This document shows, piece by piece, positions 1 to 10,380 of a stretch of 64,000 bases of DNA (its first letter is position 1; the number at the start of each line of letters is the position of its first letter). The notes beneath the pieces were generated by a model, which worked only from the letters and a program-made list of their open reading frames with translations, was not told where the DNA came from and did no database searches. Source of the DNA: Bacteroidota bacterium (GTDB lineage: Bacteria; Bacteroidota; Bacteroidia; Chitinophagales; BACL12); the NCBI GenBank assembly GCA_016718035.1, contig JADKEK010000005.1, forward strand, positions 1 to 64,000, written 5' to 3'. The position numbers and the translations under genes are program-made.

Positions 1-10
1 TGTTTTCATA

Positions 11-3000
11 GTTGTGAATTGATTTCAAATTATGTTCTTATTTTTGGTTCGACAACATGGTAAGGCCACATTGGGACACTTATAGTTGTGAATTGATTTC
101 AAATTATGTTCTTATTTTTGGTTCGACAACTTTATGCCTTTGCAATGTTGTTACCGTTGTGAATTGATTTCAAATTATGTTCTTATTTTTGGTTCGACAA
201 CACATCACAACCAATTCAACATCATTTAGAGTTGTGAATTGATTTCAAATTATGTTTCTTATTTTTGGTTCGACAACTCACCAAAAACAAAGTGCTCAGG
301 GCTGTTGTGAATTGATTTCAAATTATGTTCTTATTTTTGGTTCGACAACTATTCTTAACGGTTTACAAGCCGTTGCAGCGTTGTGAATTGATTTCAAATT
401 ATGTTCTTATTTTTGGTTCGACAACGTTCGTGGAACCGACCCTCTTTTCTTAAAAGTTGTGAATTGATTTCAAATTATGTTCTTATTTTTGGTTCGACAA
501 CCGCTTGCCTTCATTGTCAATTTTGATGATAGTTGTGAATTGATTTCAAATTATGTTCTTATTTTTGGTTCGACAACAAGTCTGTCACCTGCTGAACATA
601 GCGTCTGTTGTGAATTGATTTCAAATTATGTTCTTATTTTTGGTTCGACAACAAAGATTTTTGTAACCAGTGCAGTGTGAAAGTTGTGAATTGATTTCAA
701 ATTATGTTCTTATTTTTGGTTCGACAACCATAGACACTTTATCTGTTTGCCACAATCCGTTGTGAATTGATTTCAAATTATGTTCTTATTTTTGGTTCGA
801 CAACAGAGATGTTTGGGTTTTAGTGGTCCTTTCCGTTGTGAATTGATTTCAAATTATGTTCTTATTTTTGGTTCGACAACGAAGGTTCCCATTAATAGGT
901 TCGTTTGTTAGTTGTGAATTGATTTCAAATTATGTTCTTATTTTTGGTTCGACAACGTCAATAAATTTTACCCCTGTCAAAGTTGATAGTTGTGAATTGA
1001 TTTCAAATTATGTTCTTATTTTTGGTTCGACAACTTGAATCGCTTGCCGCTTCAACAGCAACTAGTTGTGAATTGATTTCAAATTATGTTCTTATTTTTG
1101 GTTCGACAACCACCTGGATTCAATTGTACGTCAACTCACAGTTGTGAATTGATTTCAAATTATGTTCTTATTTTTGGTTCGACAACTTTATGTTTTACCG
1201 ATCACCAATAACCTTAGTTGTGAATTGATTTCAAATTATGTTCTTATTTTTGGTTCGACAACCGGCGTAAACTCAGACAAGGCCAAGTAATCGTTGTGAA
1301 TTGATTTCAAATTATGTTCTTATTTTTGGTTCGACAACAAGTTGCATGACTGGCAATTGGTTAAATTCGTTGTGAATTGATTTCAAATTATGTTCTTATT
1401 TTTGGTTCGACAACTTAATCTTATTGATGGTGTTGTTGCTCGTAGTTGTGAATTGATTTCAAATTATGTTCTTATTTTTGGTTCGACAACTATTAGCTGT
1501 TAAAATACCTAGTGTTTGTAGTTGTGAATTGATTTCAAATTATGTTCTTATTTTTGGTTCGACAACAAGAAATTTGCTTGGAGGTTTACACTCTTGGTTG
1601 TGAATTGATTTCAAATTATGTTCTTATTTTTGGTTCGACAACCAATGTGCTCAGCGATAGCAATGATGTAACGTTGTGAATTGATTTCAAATTATGTTCT
1701 TATTTTTGGTTCGACAACTCTAAACACTTTTGCAGGTGGCGGAGATAGTTGTGAATTGATTTCAAATTATGTTCTTATTTTGGTTCGACAACTTTATTGT
1801 AGGCGGCATATCTGCATTGTAGTTGTGAATTGATTTCAAATTATGTTCTTATTTTTGGTTCGACAACTTACCGCTAATATCCTTTGGGAATACATCGTTG
1901 TGAATTGATTTCAAATTATGTTCTTATTTTTGGTTCGACAACGACCGTGAAATTGGATACCAAAAGGCATAGTTGTGAATTGATTTCAAATTATGTTCTT
2001 ATTTTTGGTTCGACAACAAAAAAATACATCATATGTAATTGATTACGCTAGTTGTTGTGAATTGATTTCAAATTATGTTCTTATTTTTGGTTCGACAACT
2101 CGTATTGGTTTAGATCGCTTGCTTCTTTAGTTGTGAATTGATTTCAAATTATGTTCTTATTTTTGGTTCGACAACTTTTGTGTGGTTTATAGTGGTTTGG
2201 AGATGGTTGTGAATTGATTTCAAATTATGTTCTTATTTTTGGTTCGACAACTTGAATCGGCTGACAATTTTAGGTGTGTATGTTGTGAATTGATTTCAAA
2301 TTATGTTCTTATTTTTGGTTCGACAACAAATCCTTTTTTATTTAAAAAGGTCGGGGTGTTGTGAATTGATTTCAAATTATGTTCTTATTTTTGGTTCGAC
2401 AACCATGCAAAAGAAATTCTTTTCAATATGCTAGTTGTGAATTGATTTCAAATTATGTTCTTATTTTTGGTTCGACAACATTTAAATTGAGCACAATTGA
2501 TAATGATCCGTTGTGAATTGATTTCAAATTATGTTCTTATTTTTGGTTCGACAACACATCAGCAACCATTAAAACATAAGTTTTTGTTGTGAATTGATTT
2601 CAAATTATGTTCTTATTTTTGGTTCGACAACCAACTTCTTTTCTCAAATCGTCGTTTATCTGTTGTGAATTGATTTCAAATTATGTTCTTATTTTTGGTT
2701 CGACAACTCTTGATGGGAATGTCGCTGCTAGGTCAGCGTTGTGAATTGATTTCAAATTATGTTCTTATTTTTGGTTCGACAACTGATTTCTTTTACTCTA
2801 CTTGGGGTCATGTGTTGTGAATTGATTTCAAATTATGTTCTTATTTTTGGTTCGACAACATGTGGTTCGACAAAGACGGGCATCATGTAGTTGTGAATTG
2901 ATTTCAAATTATGTTCTTATTTTTGGTTCGACAACTATTTACATTGGATTTATGGTCTGTTGATAGTTGTGAATTGATTTCAAATTATGTTCTTATTTTT

Positions 3001-4757
3001 GGTTCGACAACTATTTTTATCAGTTCCCGTTGGCTTGGTTAGTTGTGAATTGATTTCAAATTATGTTCTTATTTTTGGTTCGACAACTGAAATCTTCTGC
3101 AGTGTAGATTCGCTCATGTTGTGAATTGATTTCAAATTATGTTCTTATTTTTGGTTCGACAACTGAATTGTCAATATCTATCTCAAGGAATATGTTGTGA
3201 ATTGATTTCAAATTATGTTCTTATTTTTGGTTCGACAACTGGTCGCGATATTTTAACGGAGTGAAGTGCGTTGTGAATTGATTTCAAATTATGTTCTTAT
3301 TTTTGGTTCGACAACTTTATTTACTTGTGTTACGAGTTATTCACAGTTGTGAATTGATTTCAAATTATGTTCTTATTTTTGGTTCGACAACTATTTGATA
3401 GCTTGAATCCTTATGGTTTAGTTGTGAATTGATTTCAAATTATGTTCTTATTTTTGGTTCGACAACGTGAGTTTTCATGGAACCGCTCGAAAGGGCGTTG
3501 TGAATTGATTTCAAATTATGTTCTTATTTTTGGTTCGACAACCGTTAAAATCGGTTGAGTCGAATGGGTAAAGTTGTGAATTGATTTCAAATTATGTTCT
3601 TATTTTTGGTTCGACAACTAATTTTTTAACCTATAAATACCTTAACTAGTTGTGAATTGATTTCAAATTATGTTCTTATTTTTGGTTCGACAACTTTTAA
3701 TCTGTCGTGAATGTTGTTAGTGTAGTTGTGAATTGATTTCAAATTATGTTCTTATTTTTGGTTCGACAACTAATTCTTGCCAATGCGCTGGCTCGTAAGT
3801 TGTGAATTGATTTCAAATTATGTTCTTATTTTTGGTTCGACAACTTTGGATATATGCAAGCGATTGCCCACGGAGTTGTGAATTGATTTCAAATTATGTT
3901 CTTATTTTTGGTTCGACAACTTTTATCGGTATCTATGCCTATTGTTTTGAGTTGTGAATTGATTTCAAATTATGTTCTTATTTTTGGTTCGACAACTCTT
4001 TAGTATTTATCAATTCTTTTATAGTTGTGAATTGATTTCAAATTATGTTCTTATTTTTGGTTCGACAACGACCTGGATTATCGTTAAAATGGGTAGAAAA
4101 GGCATTTAGTTGTGAATTGATTTCAAATTATGTTCTTATTTTTGGTTCGACAACGTAGTTACCCGTTTGAGTTGCCCCGAAAATGTTGTGAATTGATTTC
4201 AAATTATGTTCTTATTTTTGGTTCGACAACTTTTAATTATGGCTAAAGAAAAAGATTATGGTTGTGAATTGATTTCAAATTATGTTCTTATTTTTGGTTC
4301 GACAACTAGGCACCGCTCAAATAATGAACGCAACTATGTTGTGAATTGATTTCAAATTATGTTCTTATTTTTGGTTCGACAACTGTAGAAGTCATGCAAC
4401 CTATTCAGGTTGTGAATTGATTTCAAATTATGTTCTTATTTTTGGTTCGACAACTGGGCAATATGTAATTAAATTACGCTTGTTGTTGTGAATTGATTTC
4501 AAATTATGTTCTTATTTTTGGTTCGACAACAACATTAACGAGGATCATACTTACCCGGTTGTTGTGAATTGATTTCAAATTATGTTCTTATTTTTGGTTC
4601 GACAACTAGTTAGTTTAAAGTCGAAAAAGCTATCTAGTTGTGAATTGATTTCAAATTATGTTCTTATTTTTGGTTCGACAACTAATCGGTCAGGAGTATT
4701 ACGATATACCCGTTGTGAATTGATTTCAAATTATGTTCTTATTTTTGGTTCGACAAC
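11..4757 (+). CRISPR. Type II-C CRISPR array, 63 repeats, 62 complete spacers
   Basis: Sixty-three copies of a 46-nt repeat, beginning GTTGTGAATTG and ending GGTTCGACAAC, recur every 71-82 nt (usually 75-76). Spacers are mostly 28-30 nt, with extremes of about 25 and 36. Positions 1-10 are the tail of a further spacer, so the array continues leftward outside the window. Repeats are almost identical; two variants were noticed, one with an extra T (231-277) and one lacking a T (1748-1792). The tracrRNA anti-repeat at 9976-9996 is complementary to the 5' half of the plus-strand repeat, so crRNAs are read from the plus strand, opposite to cas9-cas1-cas2. A plus-strand terminator follows the last repeat. 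Repeat bases 29-36 read TATTTTTG, matching the Bacteroidetes -7 box. Confidence 0.98.
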
Positions 4758-4761
4758 CGCG

Positions 4762-4805
4762 ACTGCTAGAAACCCTTATTTTAAAGGGTTTCTAGCAGTT
4801 TTTAG
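4762..4805 (+). terminator. Intrinsic terminator closing the CRISPR array transcript
   Basis: A perfect 15-bp inverted repeat (4763-4777 with 4784-4798, loop of 6 nt) is followed by a T tract at 4799-4803 on the plus strand. It begins 5 nt after the last repeat. On the minus strand the stem is not followed by T residues, so it terminates rightward transcription. This supports plus-strand transcription of the array and shields cas2 from antisense read-through. Confidence 0.85.
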
Positions 4806-4868
4806 GATATTTTTTTTGAGGGTGGAACTTAATCCGGACATTTAATTTTGAGGTTTTTGGGGGGTAGG

Positions 4869-5201
4869 TTAAAACAACTCCAATTGTTGTGGTATGGGTA
4901 AAGAAGGAGCCATTTCTTTGCCAAAATATATCTCCATATCGCCAAACTGCCTATCTGTAATAGCTAGCAAGCCAACATGGCCATTTGCGGGTAAATTTTT
5001 TTTCACTCGTTTTAAGTGCACCTCCATGTTCTCCTTAGATGGGCAGTGTCTAACGTAAATGCTGAATTGAAACATGTAGAATCCATCTTTTAATAAACTT
5101 TTTCTGAATCCGGCATAAATTTTTCTGTCATTAGCGGTTTCAGTTGGCAAATCAAAAAATACTAGTATCCACATGATTCGGTATTTATTTAATCGGCTCA
5201 T
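4869..5201 (-). CDS. cas2: CRISPR-associated endonuclease Cas2
   Basis: Cas2 partners with Cas1 in the spacer-integration complex. The 110-residue length is usual for the family. The N-terminal ferredoxin-like strand with the conserved acidic position is visible (ILVFFDLPT, about residues 12-20), followed by the FRKSLLKDGFYMFQFSIYVR segment typical of type II Cas2. The upstream gene cas1 ends 7 nt before this start, so the two are co-transcribed. An internal Met at residue 10 is an alternative start. The gene lies at the end of the cas operon and converges on the array, with the array terminator in the gap between them. Confidence 0.95.
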   Translation of the reverse strand: MSRLNKYRIMWILVFFDLPTETANDRKIYAGFRKSLLKDGFYMFQFSIYVRHCPSKENMEVHLKRVKKNLPANGHVGLLAITDRQFGDMEIYFGKEMAPSLPIPQQLELF

Positions 5202-5208
5202 GGAAAAT

Positions 5209-6120
5209 TTATAATTTCAAGAGTGGGTAGATCAATTTTCTTACCTCTCCGGAATAGCACTTAACAAGATTGGAGCAGACCTTATCGATTGCTGTAGCTA
5301 AAACACAAATTTCCTTCTTGTAAATAGCATCTTTGCTTGTCACCATGATTAACTGGCTTTTGAGTTCCTTTGTGAGCAAGGAAACATTTGTTTCACCTTT
5401 TAAAATGTCTATTACGCAAACATCAACAAATGGTCGAAAAGGTTCCATAATATCATCAGCAAGACAATAGGCGTTGTATTTATTTCTATGGTGCAAACCC
5501 AACGCCGGCAATAAACCAGCAGCAACTATTTCTCGCGTCACATTTGCGCGTAAAATGGCATAGCCATAATTTAATAGATTATTTGGGGCGTCGCCCTCCC
5601 TTGATCGTTTAAATTTTATTAAAAATTCAGTGAAAATTTTGTCAAAATAATATGCCGCAGCAGCACCTTCAATATTACCTGCATCTCCACTCATTACATC
5701 GTTTGACATAATTCTTAACTTATTATTTTCTATTCCTAAATAATCCAAAACAGCGGCTTGGTTTTTTATTTTTGCTTCTACCGTTTGCTGCCAAAGCTTC
5801 TTTTTAAGTGGTTCTGATGCAGCAAATTGCAGCCGGTAACGTTCCTGCAGTAGCGTATTACCCTCTATTGGAATTAACAAACCATTAGGAATTAGCTTTT
5901 CGTTGCAACTCACAACTACTACATTATTTTCCATTAATTTATTTATTGCAGCAGTGGTAACCGTAATTTGAAGACTTTCTAATATTATGATAGAAATATC
6001 TTCAATAGGAACCTGACGGACTTCTAGTTCGTTTGAAATATTTTTTTGTTCAACAATTAATTGTTCTAAACGGGTAGATAGTTTAGCTGGATTGACAATA
6101 AACAAAGTACGTTTCGCCAT
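5209..6120 (-). CDS. cas1: CRISPR-associated integrase Cas1 (type II)
   Basis: Cas1 is the metal-dependent integrase that inserts new spacers at the leader end of the array. The 303-residue length fits type II Cas1. The three metal ligands of the family appear in order: Glu151 in GNIEGAAAAYYF, a His at 210/211 in LGLHHRNKYNA, and Glu226 in DDIMEPFRPFVD. The gene starts 3 nt after the cas9 stop codon, indicating one operon. No Csn2 or Cas4 gene is present, which fits subtype II-C. Nothing suggests inactivation. Confidence 0.97.
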   Translation of the reverse strand: MAKRTLFIVNPAKLSTRLEQLIVEQKNISNELEVRQVPIEDISIIILESLQITVTTAAINKLMENNVVVVSCNEKLIPNGLLIPIEGNTLLQERYRLQFAASEPLKKKLWQQTVEAKIKNQAAVLDYLGIENNKLRIMSNDVMSGDAGNIEGAAAAYYFDKIFTEFLIKFKRSREGDAPNNLLNYGYAILRANVTREIVAAGLLPALGLHHRNKYNAYCLADDIMEPFRPFVDVCVIDILKGETNVSLLTKELKSQLIMVTSKDAIYKKEICVLATAIDKVCSNLVKCYSGEVRKLIYPLLKL

Positions 6121-6123
6121 ATA

Positions 6124-9100
6124 TTATGCAATTGTAATTTTACCAAGTCTATTGATAGATACTTTTATTGGTTGTAATTCTCTCCATTTATCTAAACTTT
6201 GTACAATAATTAAAACACCCAATTTCTTGGAAGTCATTTCACTCGATTTTCCATTATATTTATCGTCTACCTTTGTTTCTGAGTGTAATCTAAATTGATA
6301 ATTTATTGATGTTTTAGAAATAACATTGACACGATACAATCTTGATTGTATTAGTTTATAATTGTTTTCGATAATTGCCTGCTCAAGCTCTAATAAAGGC
6401 AAGCCGAAAACATACATATCATTTTGCTGTAAAGTACATAATAATTTCAAGTTGTCCGCTGGTAGCTTTTTCAAAAAATCTTCATCTAAAATATCTTTTT
6501 TTAACTCAAGAATTGAATCCCACATTATTTTAGGGTCAAACACAATCGCATTTTTTATGAACTTTTCCCTTATTTCCTTCACGAAATTATTATTGAAAAA
6601 TAAAACGCGTTGCACGCCATGCCAAAAGTCGGATGGCACTGCCACCAAATCGCCTACTGGAGTTTCGTAAATACCAACATGGTGGTTGTTTCCCGTTTTC
6701 ACATATTTAGTGTACAGCTTTTTGTTGTTATCGTCCAATACAGGAATAGATTCGGCAAACTGTAGAGCTGCCCTGCATCGAACAGAGTTAATTCTAATTG
6801 TGTCTTTAGTATCTAAATATAAAGGTTGCTCTTCCAAGTTTTTAAAAGCCTTTCTAGGGTCGCCTTCATACGAGTCCAACCTCTTTTGAACACATTCTCT
6901 TACTTTGAGGTCTACGATTTTGTCAACTTTGTCGAAATTTTGGTTTAACGGATACTTAATTACAAACATTTCCTCGTAACAATACCCGTAAAGGAGTTCC
7001 GTATTATTAAACCTAAAAGGCTTATCTTTTAGAGATTTAACTGCTCCTTTTACATCATAATTAAATTCAATTAACCTTTCTTCAATTAAGGCCTTAATTT
7101 TAGTACTACAAATTTTTTCTGAATGTTGTAATAAATATTTAACTGGATACTTTATTGGCATCAAAGTGTTTGAATCTCTATCAATCACTTTTATTCTCCC
7201 ATAAACACTAGACTCAGATAAAGGGCCTCGAGGAGTAATAATGTTCGTTTGTGCTTTAAGTTTCTCACCATTTATTTTCACCAATCTTGTGCTATTTGTG
7301 GTTAGTTTGTTTCCTGGTTTATAAGAGACCAATACATTTTCCAACCTTTCTGCAACTTCTTTTGTTAGAAATGGACGTTTGCTTAAAATAAATTTATCCA
7401 AAAGACTCAAGCGCTTCGAAAATTGTAAATTTTGCACTTCTCCATTTAGATAATCTTTTGTGGATTGAGCGTTTAAAGTATTAATTTTTTGAATTAAGGA
7501 CTGGTCAGTACATGCTATAACTAGTGCATCAAGCGCATGATGGCGGTGGTCATTTCTTTTAGTCCATCCAATTATTTTTGTTCTTTTCTCACCCGTTTCA
7601 TTATTATATATTTCATGTGTTAATCCATCTATTTGGGAAAATTTTTTTATATGAATATTTTCTAACGACTCGTTCCAACCCCAAATATTTCTTAATTTTT
7701 CTGTTATTGCGCCAGTTGTACTATACACGTCATAACAAACGGTATTTAAAATTTCCTTGGCTTTTTTACTTATATATCGTGTTTCTTGTAATTGTCGTAA
7801 AATAAAATCTTTAGGTATGTCTTCCAAGGACCATTGTAAGCGATTGTATTTGTTTTTACTGATTTTACCTACAGTGCAGTGAGCGCCTTCGTGGGTTTCT
7901 TTTTCACCTGATACTGGTTTGAAAAATAAAAGCTCAACTTGTTTTGAAAACCTTTGTGTATGGTCCTCTCCTAAACTTAACATATAATCATAAGCGGTTT
8001 TATTTCCTTTTGCTTTATTACACTCAACATGAGATAAGGTTTTATTCGCAAACGAGTTGTCAAATAATACACTTTTAGGAATAATATGCTCAACATCTGC
8101 TTCAATGCCATTTAAAAATTGTGATAAGGAAATTTGTTTGCCGCAATAAATACATGTTCCATTTACCTCATGCCAAAGCCGCCATTTTTCAATATTTCTT
8201 CCATTTGCTTTTACATGATATCTTGATTCCAATTCCAATGCAATTTTTTCAGCTTGTTTTGTCCTAAGATTCATTGCTGTAAAAAATTTATAACGCTCCT
8301 CCTTACTTTGTTTTAACTCTCTGGCCAACTCCACTCTAATAATATCAGGCCTTCCATAAGTTTTAATTATAGTATTGACCTGGTGAATCATTTGGTTGAG
8401 AATTTTCTCAACAACCGGCTGGCGTAGTTCGTTTTTTGAAAGAATTGGTATTGTATCGTTTAATTTTCGGATTACATTTTCCTCTGTTGTTAATGAATCT
8501 GAATGTTTGATACCTGAGGCTTCCATTGAATCACTGTAAACCATTCCATTCATTAGATGCGGTAAAATCTTCCTCATTGCTTTGGCCGATTTATTGCCGT
8601 ATCCGGATTTCTTAAAGTCTATACCAAGCAGGTTATTAATTTGTTCAATAGAAAAATCAAAATTTCTTATTAATACATTACGTTTTTCGTCAACATCAGC
8701 TATTGAATAACAAATATGCCAAAGCTTAAATAAGGGTTCTGTTTCAATTCTGGGAGAAATCGTATCTATTGTTCTTACCTCTCCAGTCAATTTGTCGACT
8801 GTTGTGGATTTTGTGATATTTAAATTAAAGCGCAAAAGTTCATCTTCGCCATCAATATCTAATGCCTTTTTAAAAGATTGTATAGTTAAATTTCCTTGAA
8901 TTCCTTTGGTAGCAATTTTTCTATCTGCTTCATAACCCTCTGATTTGGAAATCTTTAGGATTTCAAATAATTTTTTTTCTTTTAAGTCGCCATTGTAATT
9001 TAAATATTCGAATAGTTGATTTTTAAATGGCGATATGTCCAACTTTGGTGCTCTTTTTAAACCTGTTCCCTTTTTTATTATAGTAATAGCATTTATTGAC

Positions 9101-9936
9101 TCCCAAAGCTTACATACTTGGAACAAGGGGGAGCTTCTAGGTGCAACTTTAGGTCCGGTAAATAACACCTTGCCCTCTTTATTTTTTGTATAAAAACCCT
9201 CAAACTCACAAACTGAAACAAGTCCCTTTTGTGACTTTAGTGGCCGCTGATGAAACAAAATTTTATCTCTTAGGTACAGCTTTTTTTCTTCAGTTAATAT
9301 TTCTGGGTAAAACAGCGCTTGTGTATTCCATATTTTATCAAACTCTTCTATATAGGCCGCTCTAGGAAATATTTTTTCTTTTATTCTATAATATTTATTT
9401 TCTTCTTTAGCCTCAGTTAAACGTTCATAAAAAAACTGACCTATAGTTTGTTTTCCTTTAATTCTGCCATATCTATCATCAATATTTTGAACCCATTCAC
9501 TATTTGTATTATCAGCAGAATAATCTTCTGCTGCGTGTTTATAACCCCGACGCTGATTTAACAATAATATCAATCTTCCAATTTCTCTCAAGCTAACTTG
9601 TTGGTTTGCAGCGTTGGCTCTTATTTTATAAAGGGCTAAAGGTGACAAATTATATATTTCTTTTTGGGGGAGCATATTATTATTTGTTAAAAACTTAATA
9701 ATAGAACTCCTTCTTTGTTGGTATCTATTCAGCATTTTTCTTGAGGTGCGAGCTGCTGTCCTTGCTTGGTTTTTGCTAATGCCCTGTCCTTTCCCAAATT
9801 CTTCTGCTTCAGTGCGTTCAGTATATGGTATTACATGAGCCCCCATATCAATAAGAGTTTTATTGTCCTCTTCGGCCTGGATTAATGCCCATCCTATTGA
9901 TGTTGTTCCTAAGTCTATACCCAATATTTTTTTCAT
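6124..9936 (-). CDS. cas9: CRISPR-associated endonuclease Cas9, type II-C
   Basis: RNA-guided double-strand DNA nuclease of 1270 residues, within the range of Bacteroidetes II-C enzymes. RuvC-I is at the N terminus (GIDLGTTSIGW, Asp8). An Arg-rich bridge helix follows at about 59-83. RuvC-II is IIRVELARE (Glu536). The HNH domain begins near a CIYC pair (595/598) and carries the DVEHIIPKS motif with the catalytic His at about 617. RuvC-III is DHRHHALDALVIA with His799/800 and Asp803. All nuclease residues are present, so the enzyme looks active. It is the first gene of cas9-cas1-cas2. No clear TAnnTTTG box was found upstream on the minus strand, where the sequence is dominated by the divergent tracrRNA promoters. 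Confidence 0.98.
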   Translation of the reverse strand: MKKILGIDLGTTSIGWALIQAEEDNKTLIDMGAHVIPYTERTEAEEFGKGQGISKNQARTAARTSRKMLNRYQQRRSSIIKFLTNNNMLPQKEIYNLSPLALYKIRANAANQQVSLREIGRLILLLNQRRGYKHAAEDYSADNTNSEWVQNIDDRYGRIKGKQTIGQFFYERLTEAKEENKYYRIKEKIFPRAAYIEEFDKIWNTQALFYPEILTEEKKLYLRDKILFHQRPLKSQKGLVSVCEFEGFYTKNKEGKVLFTGPKVAPRSSPLFQVCKLWESINAITIIKKGTGLKRAPKLDISPFKNQLFEYLNYNGDLKEKKLFEILKISKSEGYEADRKIATKGIQGNLTIQSFKKALDIDGEDELLRFNLNITKSTTVDKLTGEVRTIDTISPRIETEPLFKLWHICYSIADVDEKRNVLIRNFDFSIEQINNLLGIDFKKSGYGNKSAKAMRKILPHLMNGMVYSDSMEASGIKHSDSLTTEENVIRKLNDTIPILSKNELRQPVVEKILNQMIHQVNTIIKTYGRPDIIRVELARELKQSKEERYKFFTAMNLRTKQAEKIALELESRYHVKANGRNIEKWRLWHEVNGTCIYCGKQISLSQFLNGIEADVEHIIPKSVLFDNSFANKTLSHVECNKAKGNKTAYDYMLSLGEDHTQRFSKQVELLFFKPVSGEKETHEGAHCTVGKISKNKYNRLQWSLEDIPKDFILRQLQETRYISKKAKEILNTVCYDVYSTTGAITEKLRNIWGWNESLENIHIKKFSQIDGLTHEIYNNETGEKRTKIIGWTKRNDHRHHALDALVIACTDQSLIQKINTLNAQSTKDYLNGEVQNLQFSKRLSLLDKFILSKRPFLTKEVAERLENVLVSYKPGNKLTTNSTRLVKINGEKLKAQTNIITPRGPLSESSVYGRIKVIDRDSNTLMPIKYPVKYLLQHSEKICSTKIKALIEERLIEFNYDVKGAVKSLKDKPFRFNNTELLYGYCYEEMFVIKYPLNQNFDKVDKIVDLKVRECVQKRLDSYEGDPRKAFKNLEEQPLYLDTKDTIRINSVRCRAALQFAESIPVLDDNNKKLYTKYVKTGNNHHVGIYETPVGDLVAVPSDFWHGVQRVLFFNNNFVKEIREKFIKNAIVFDPKIMWDSILELKKDILDEDFLKKLPADNLKLLCTLQQNDMYVFGLPLLELEQAIIENNYKLIQSRLYRVNVISKTSINYQFRLHSETKVDDKYNGKSSEMTSKKLGVLIIVQSLDKWRELQPIKVSINRLGKITIA

Positions 9937-9940
9937 ATAC

Positions 9941-9971
9941 TTGTATATTTGATATATTTGATATATTTTTG
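9941..9971 (+). promoter_or_regulatory. Promoter region of tracrRNA with three -7 boxes
   Basis: Three TAnnTTTG boxes run in tandem on the plus strand: TATATTTG at 9944-9951, TATATTTG at 9953-9960 and TATTTTTG at 9964-9971. The last is preceded by TTG at 9941-9943 with a 20-nt spacer, matching the Bacteroidetes sigma consensus. The predicted start, a few bases after 9971, coincides with the beginning of the anti-repeat. Confidence 0.75.
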
Positions 9972-9975
9972 AATT

Positions 9976-10052
9976 ATAATTTGAATCAATTCACAATAAG
10001 GATTTTATTCCGTTGTGATTACATTTGGAGCGGTGCAAGTCGCTCTTTTTTT
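9976..10052 (+). ncRNA. tracrRNA of the type II-C system
   Basis: Positions 9976-9996 are complementary to the 5' half of the array repeat, with one unpaired base. This is the anti-repeat that forms the crRNA duplex cut by RNase III. It is followed by an AAGGATTTTATTCCG nexus-like segment, a short linker, and a terminator hairpin (GAGCG 10028-10032 with CGCTC 10041-10045) ending in seven T residues. This order matches Bacteroidetes II-C tracrRNAs. It is divergent from cas9 and starts about 40 nt from the cas9 start codon. The 5' end is inferred from the promoter. Confidence 0.92.
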
Positions 10053-10253
10053 ATATCAAACTTACACAAAAATTTTCCAAAACACCTCATTTGATGTTCT
10101 GATTCACGGTAAACCGTTAATGTTAACTGTGTCACAATTCCTAAAGATTTGTTTGTGTTTTTAAATGTTAAAAATCTCGATTTAATATCACAAATTAATT
10201 TTTATTTATACTTAGATGAAACAAATTATACTTAACAGTTGTTTGTGGTCGTT

Positions 10254-10380
10254 TGCAATTCGCCCCTACATTTTAATGCATTCGTTTAGGGCATTTTGAG
10301 TATGACTTTTTATTGGGGAGTAAGAAAATGTTGAATGTGTAGGGGCGAATTGCATCCGCCCCTACACATTCAACATTTTC
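10254..10380. repeat. REP-like palindromic repeats around a GTAGGGGCG core
   Basis: A perfect 24-bp inverted repeat (10324-10347 with 10357-10380) encloses a 9-nt loop. Its inner arms contain GTAGGGGCGAATTGC. The same 17-base core occurs in opposite orientation at 10254-10270, about 70 nt upstream. Such palindromes resemble dispersed REP-type elements of Bacteroidota genomes. It could also act as a transcriptional barrier between tracrRNA and guaB, but no T tract follows. Confidence 0.75.

Noticed and set aside
477..1038. Open reading frames of 60-87 codons across array 1, starting MFLFLVRQ with CELISNYVLIFGSTT repeats
   Set aside because: They are translations of the CRISPR repeat itself; the 75-nt period keeps the frame by chance.
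2328..2357. Hairpin CCTTTTT/AAAAAGG inside spacer 31 as a possible terminator within the array
   Set aside because: It is not followed by a T tract on either strand, so termination is not supported; it probably reflects the source sequence.
2860..2889. Spacer 38 contains GGTTCGACAA, the same 10 bases as the repeat end
   Set aside because: The rest reads as ordinary phage-like coding sequence; a 10-base match can be chance and does not show a partial repeat insertion.
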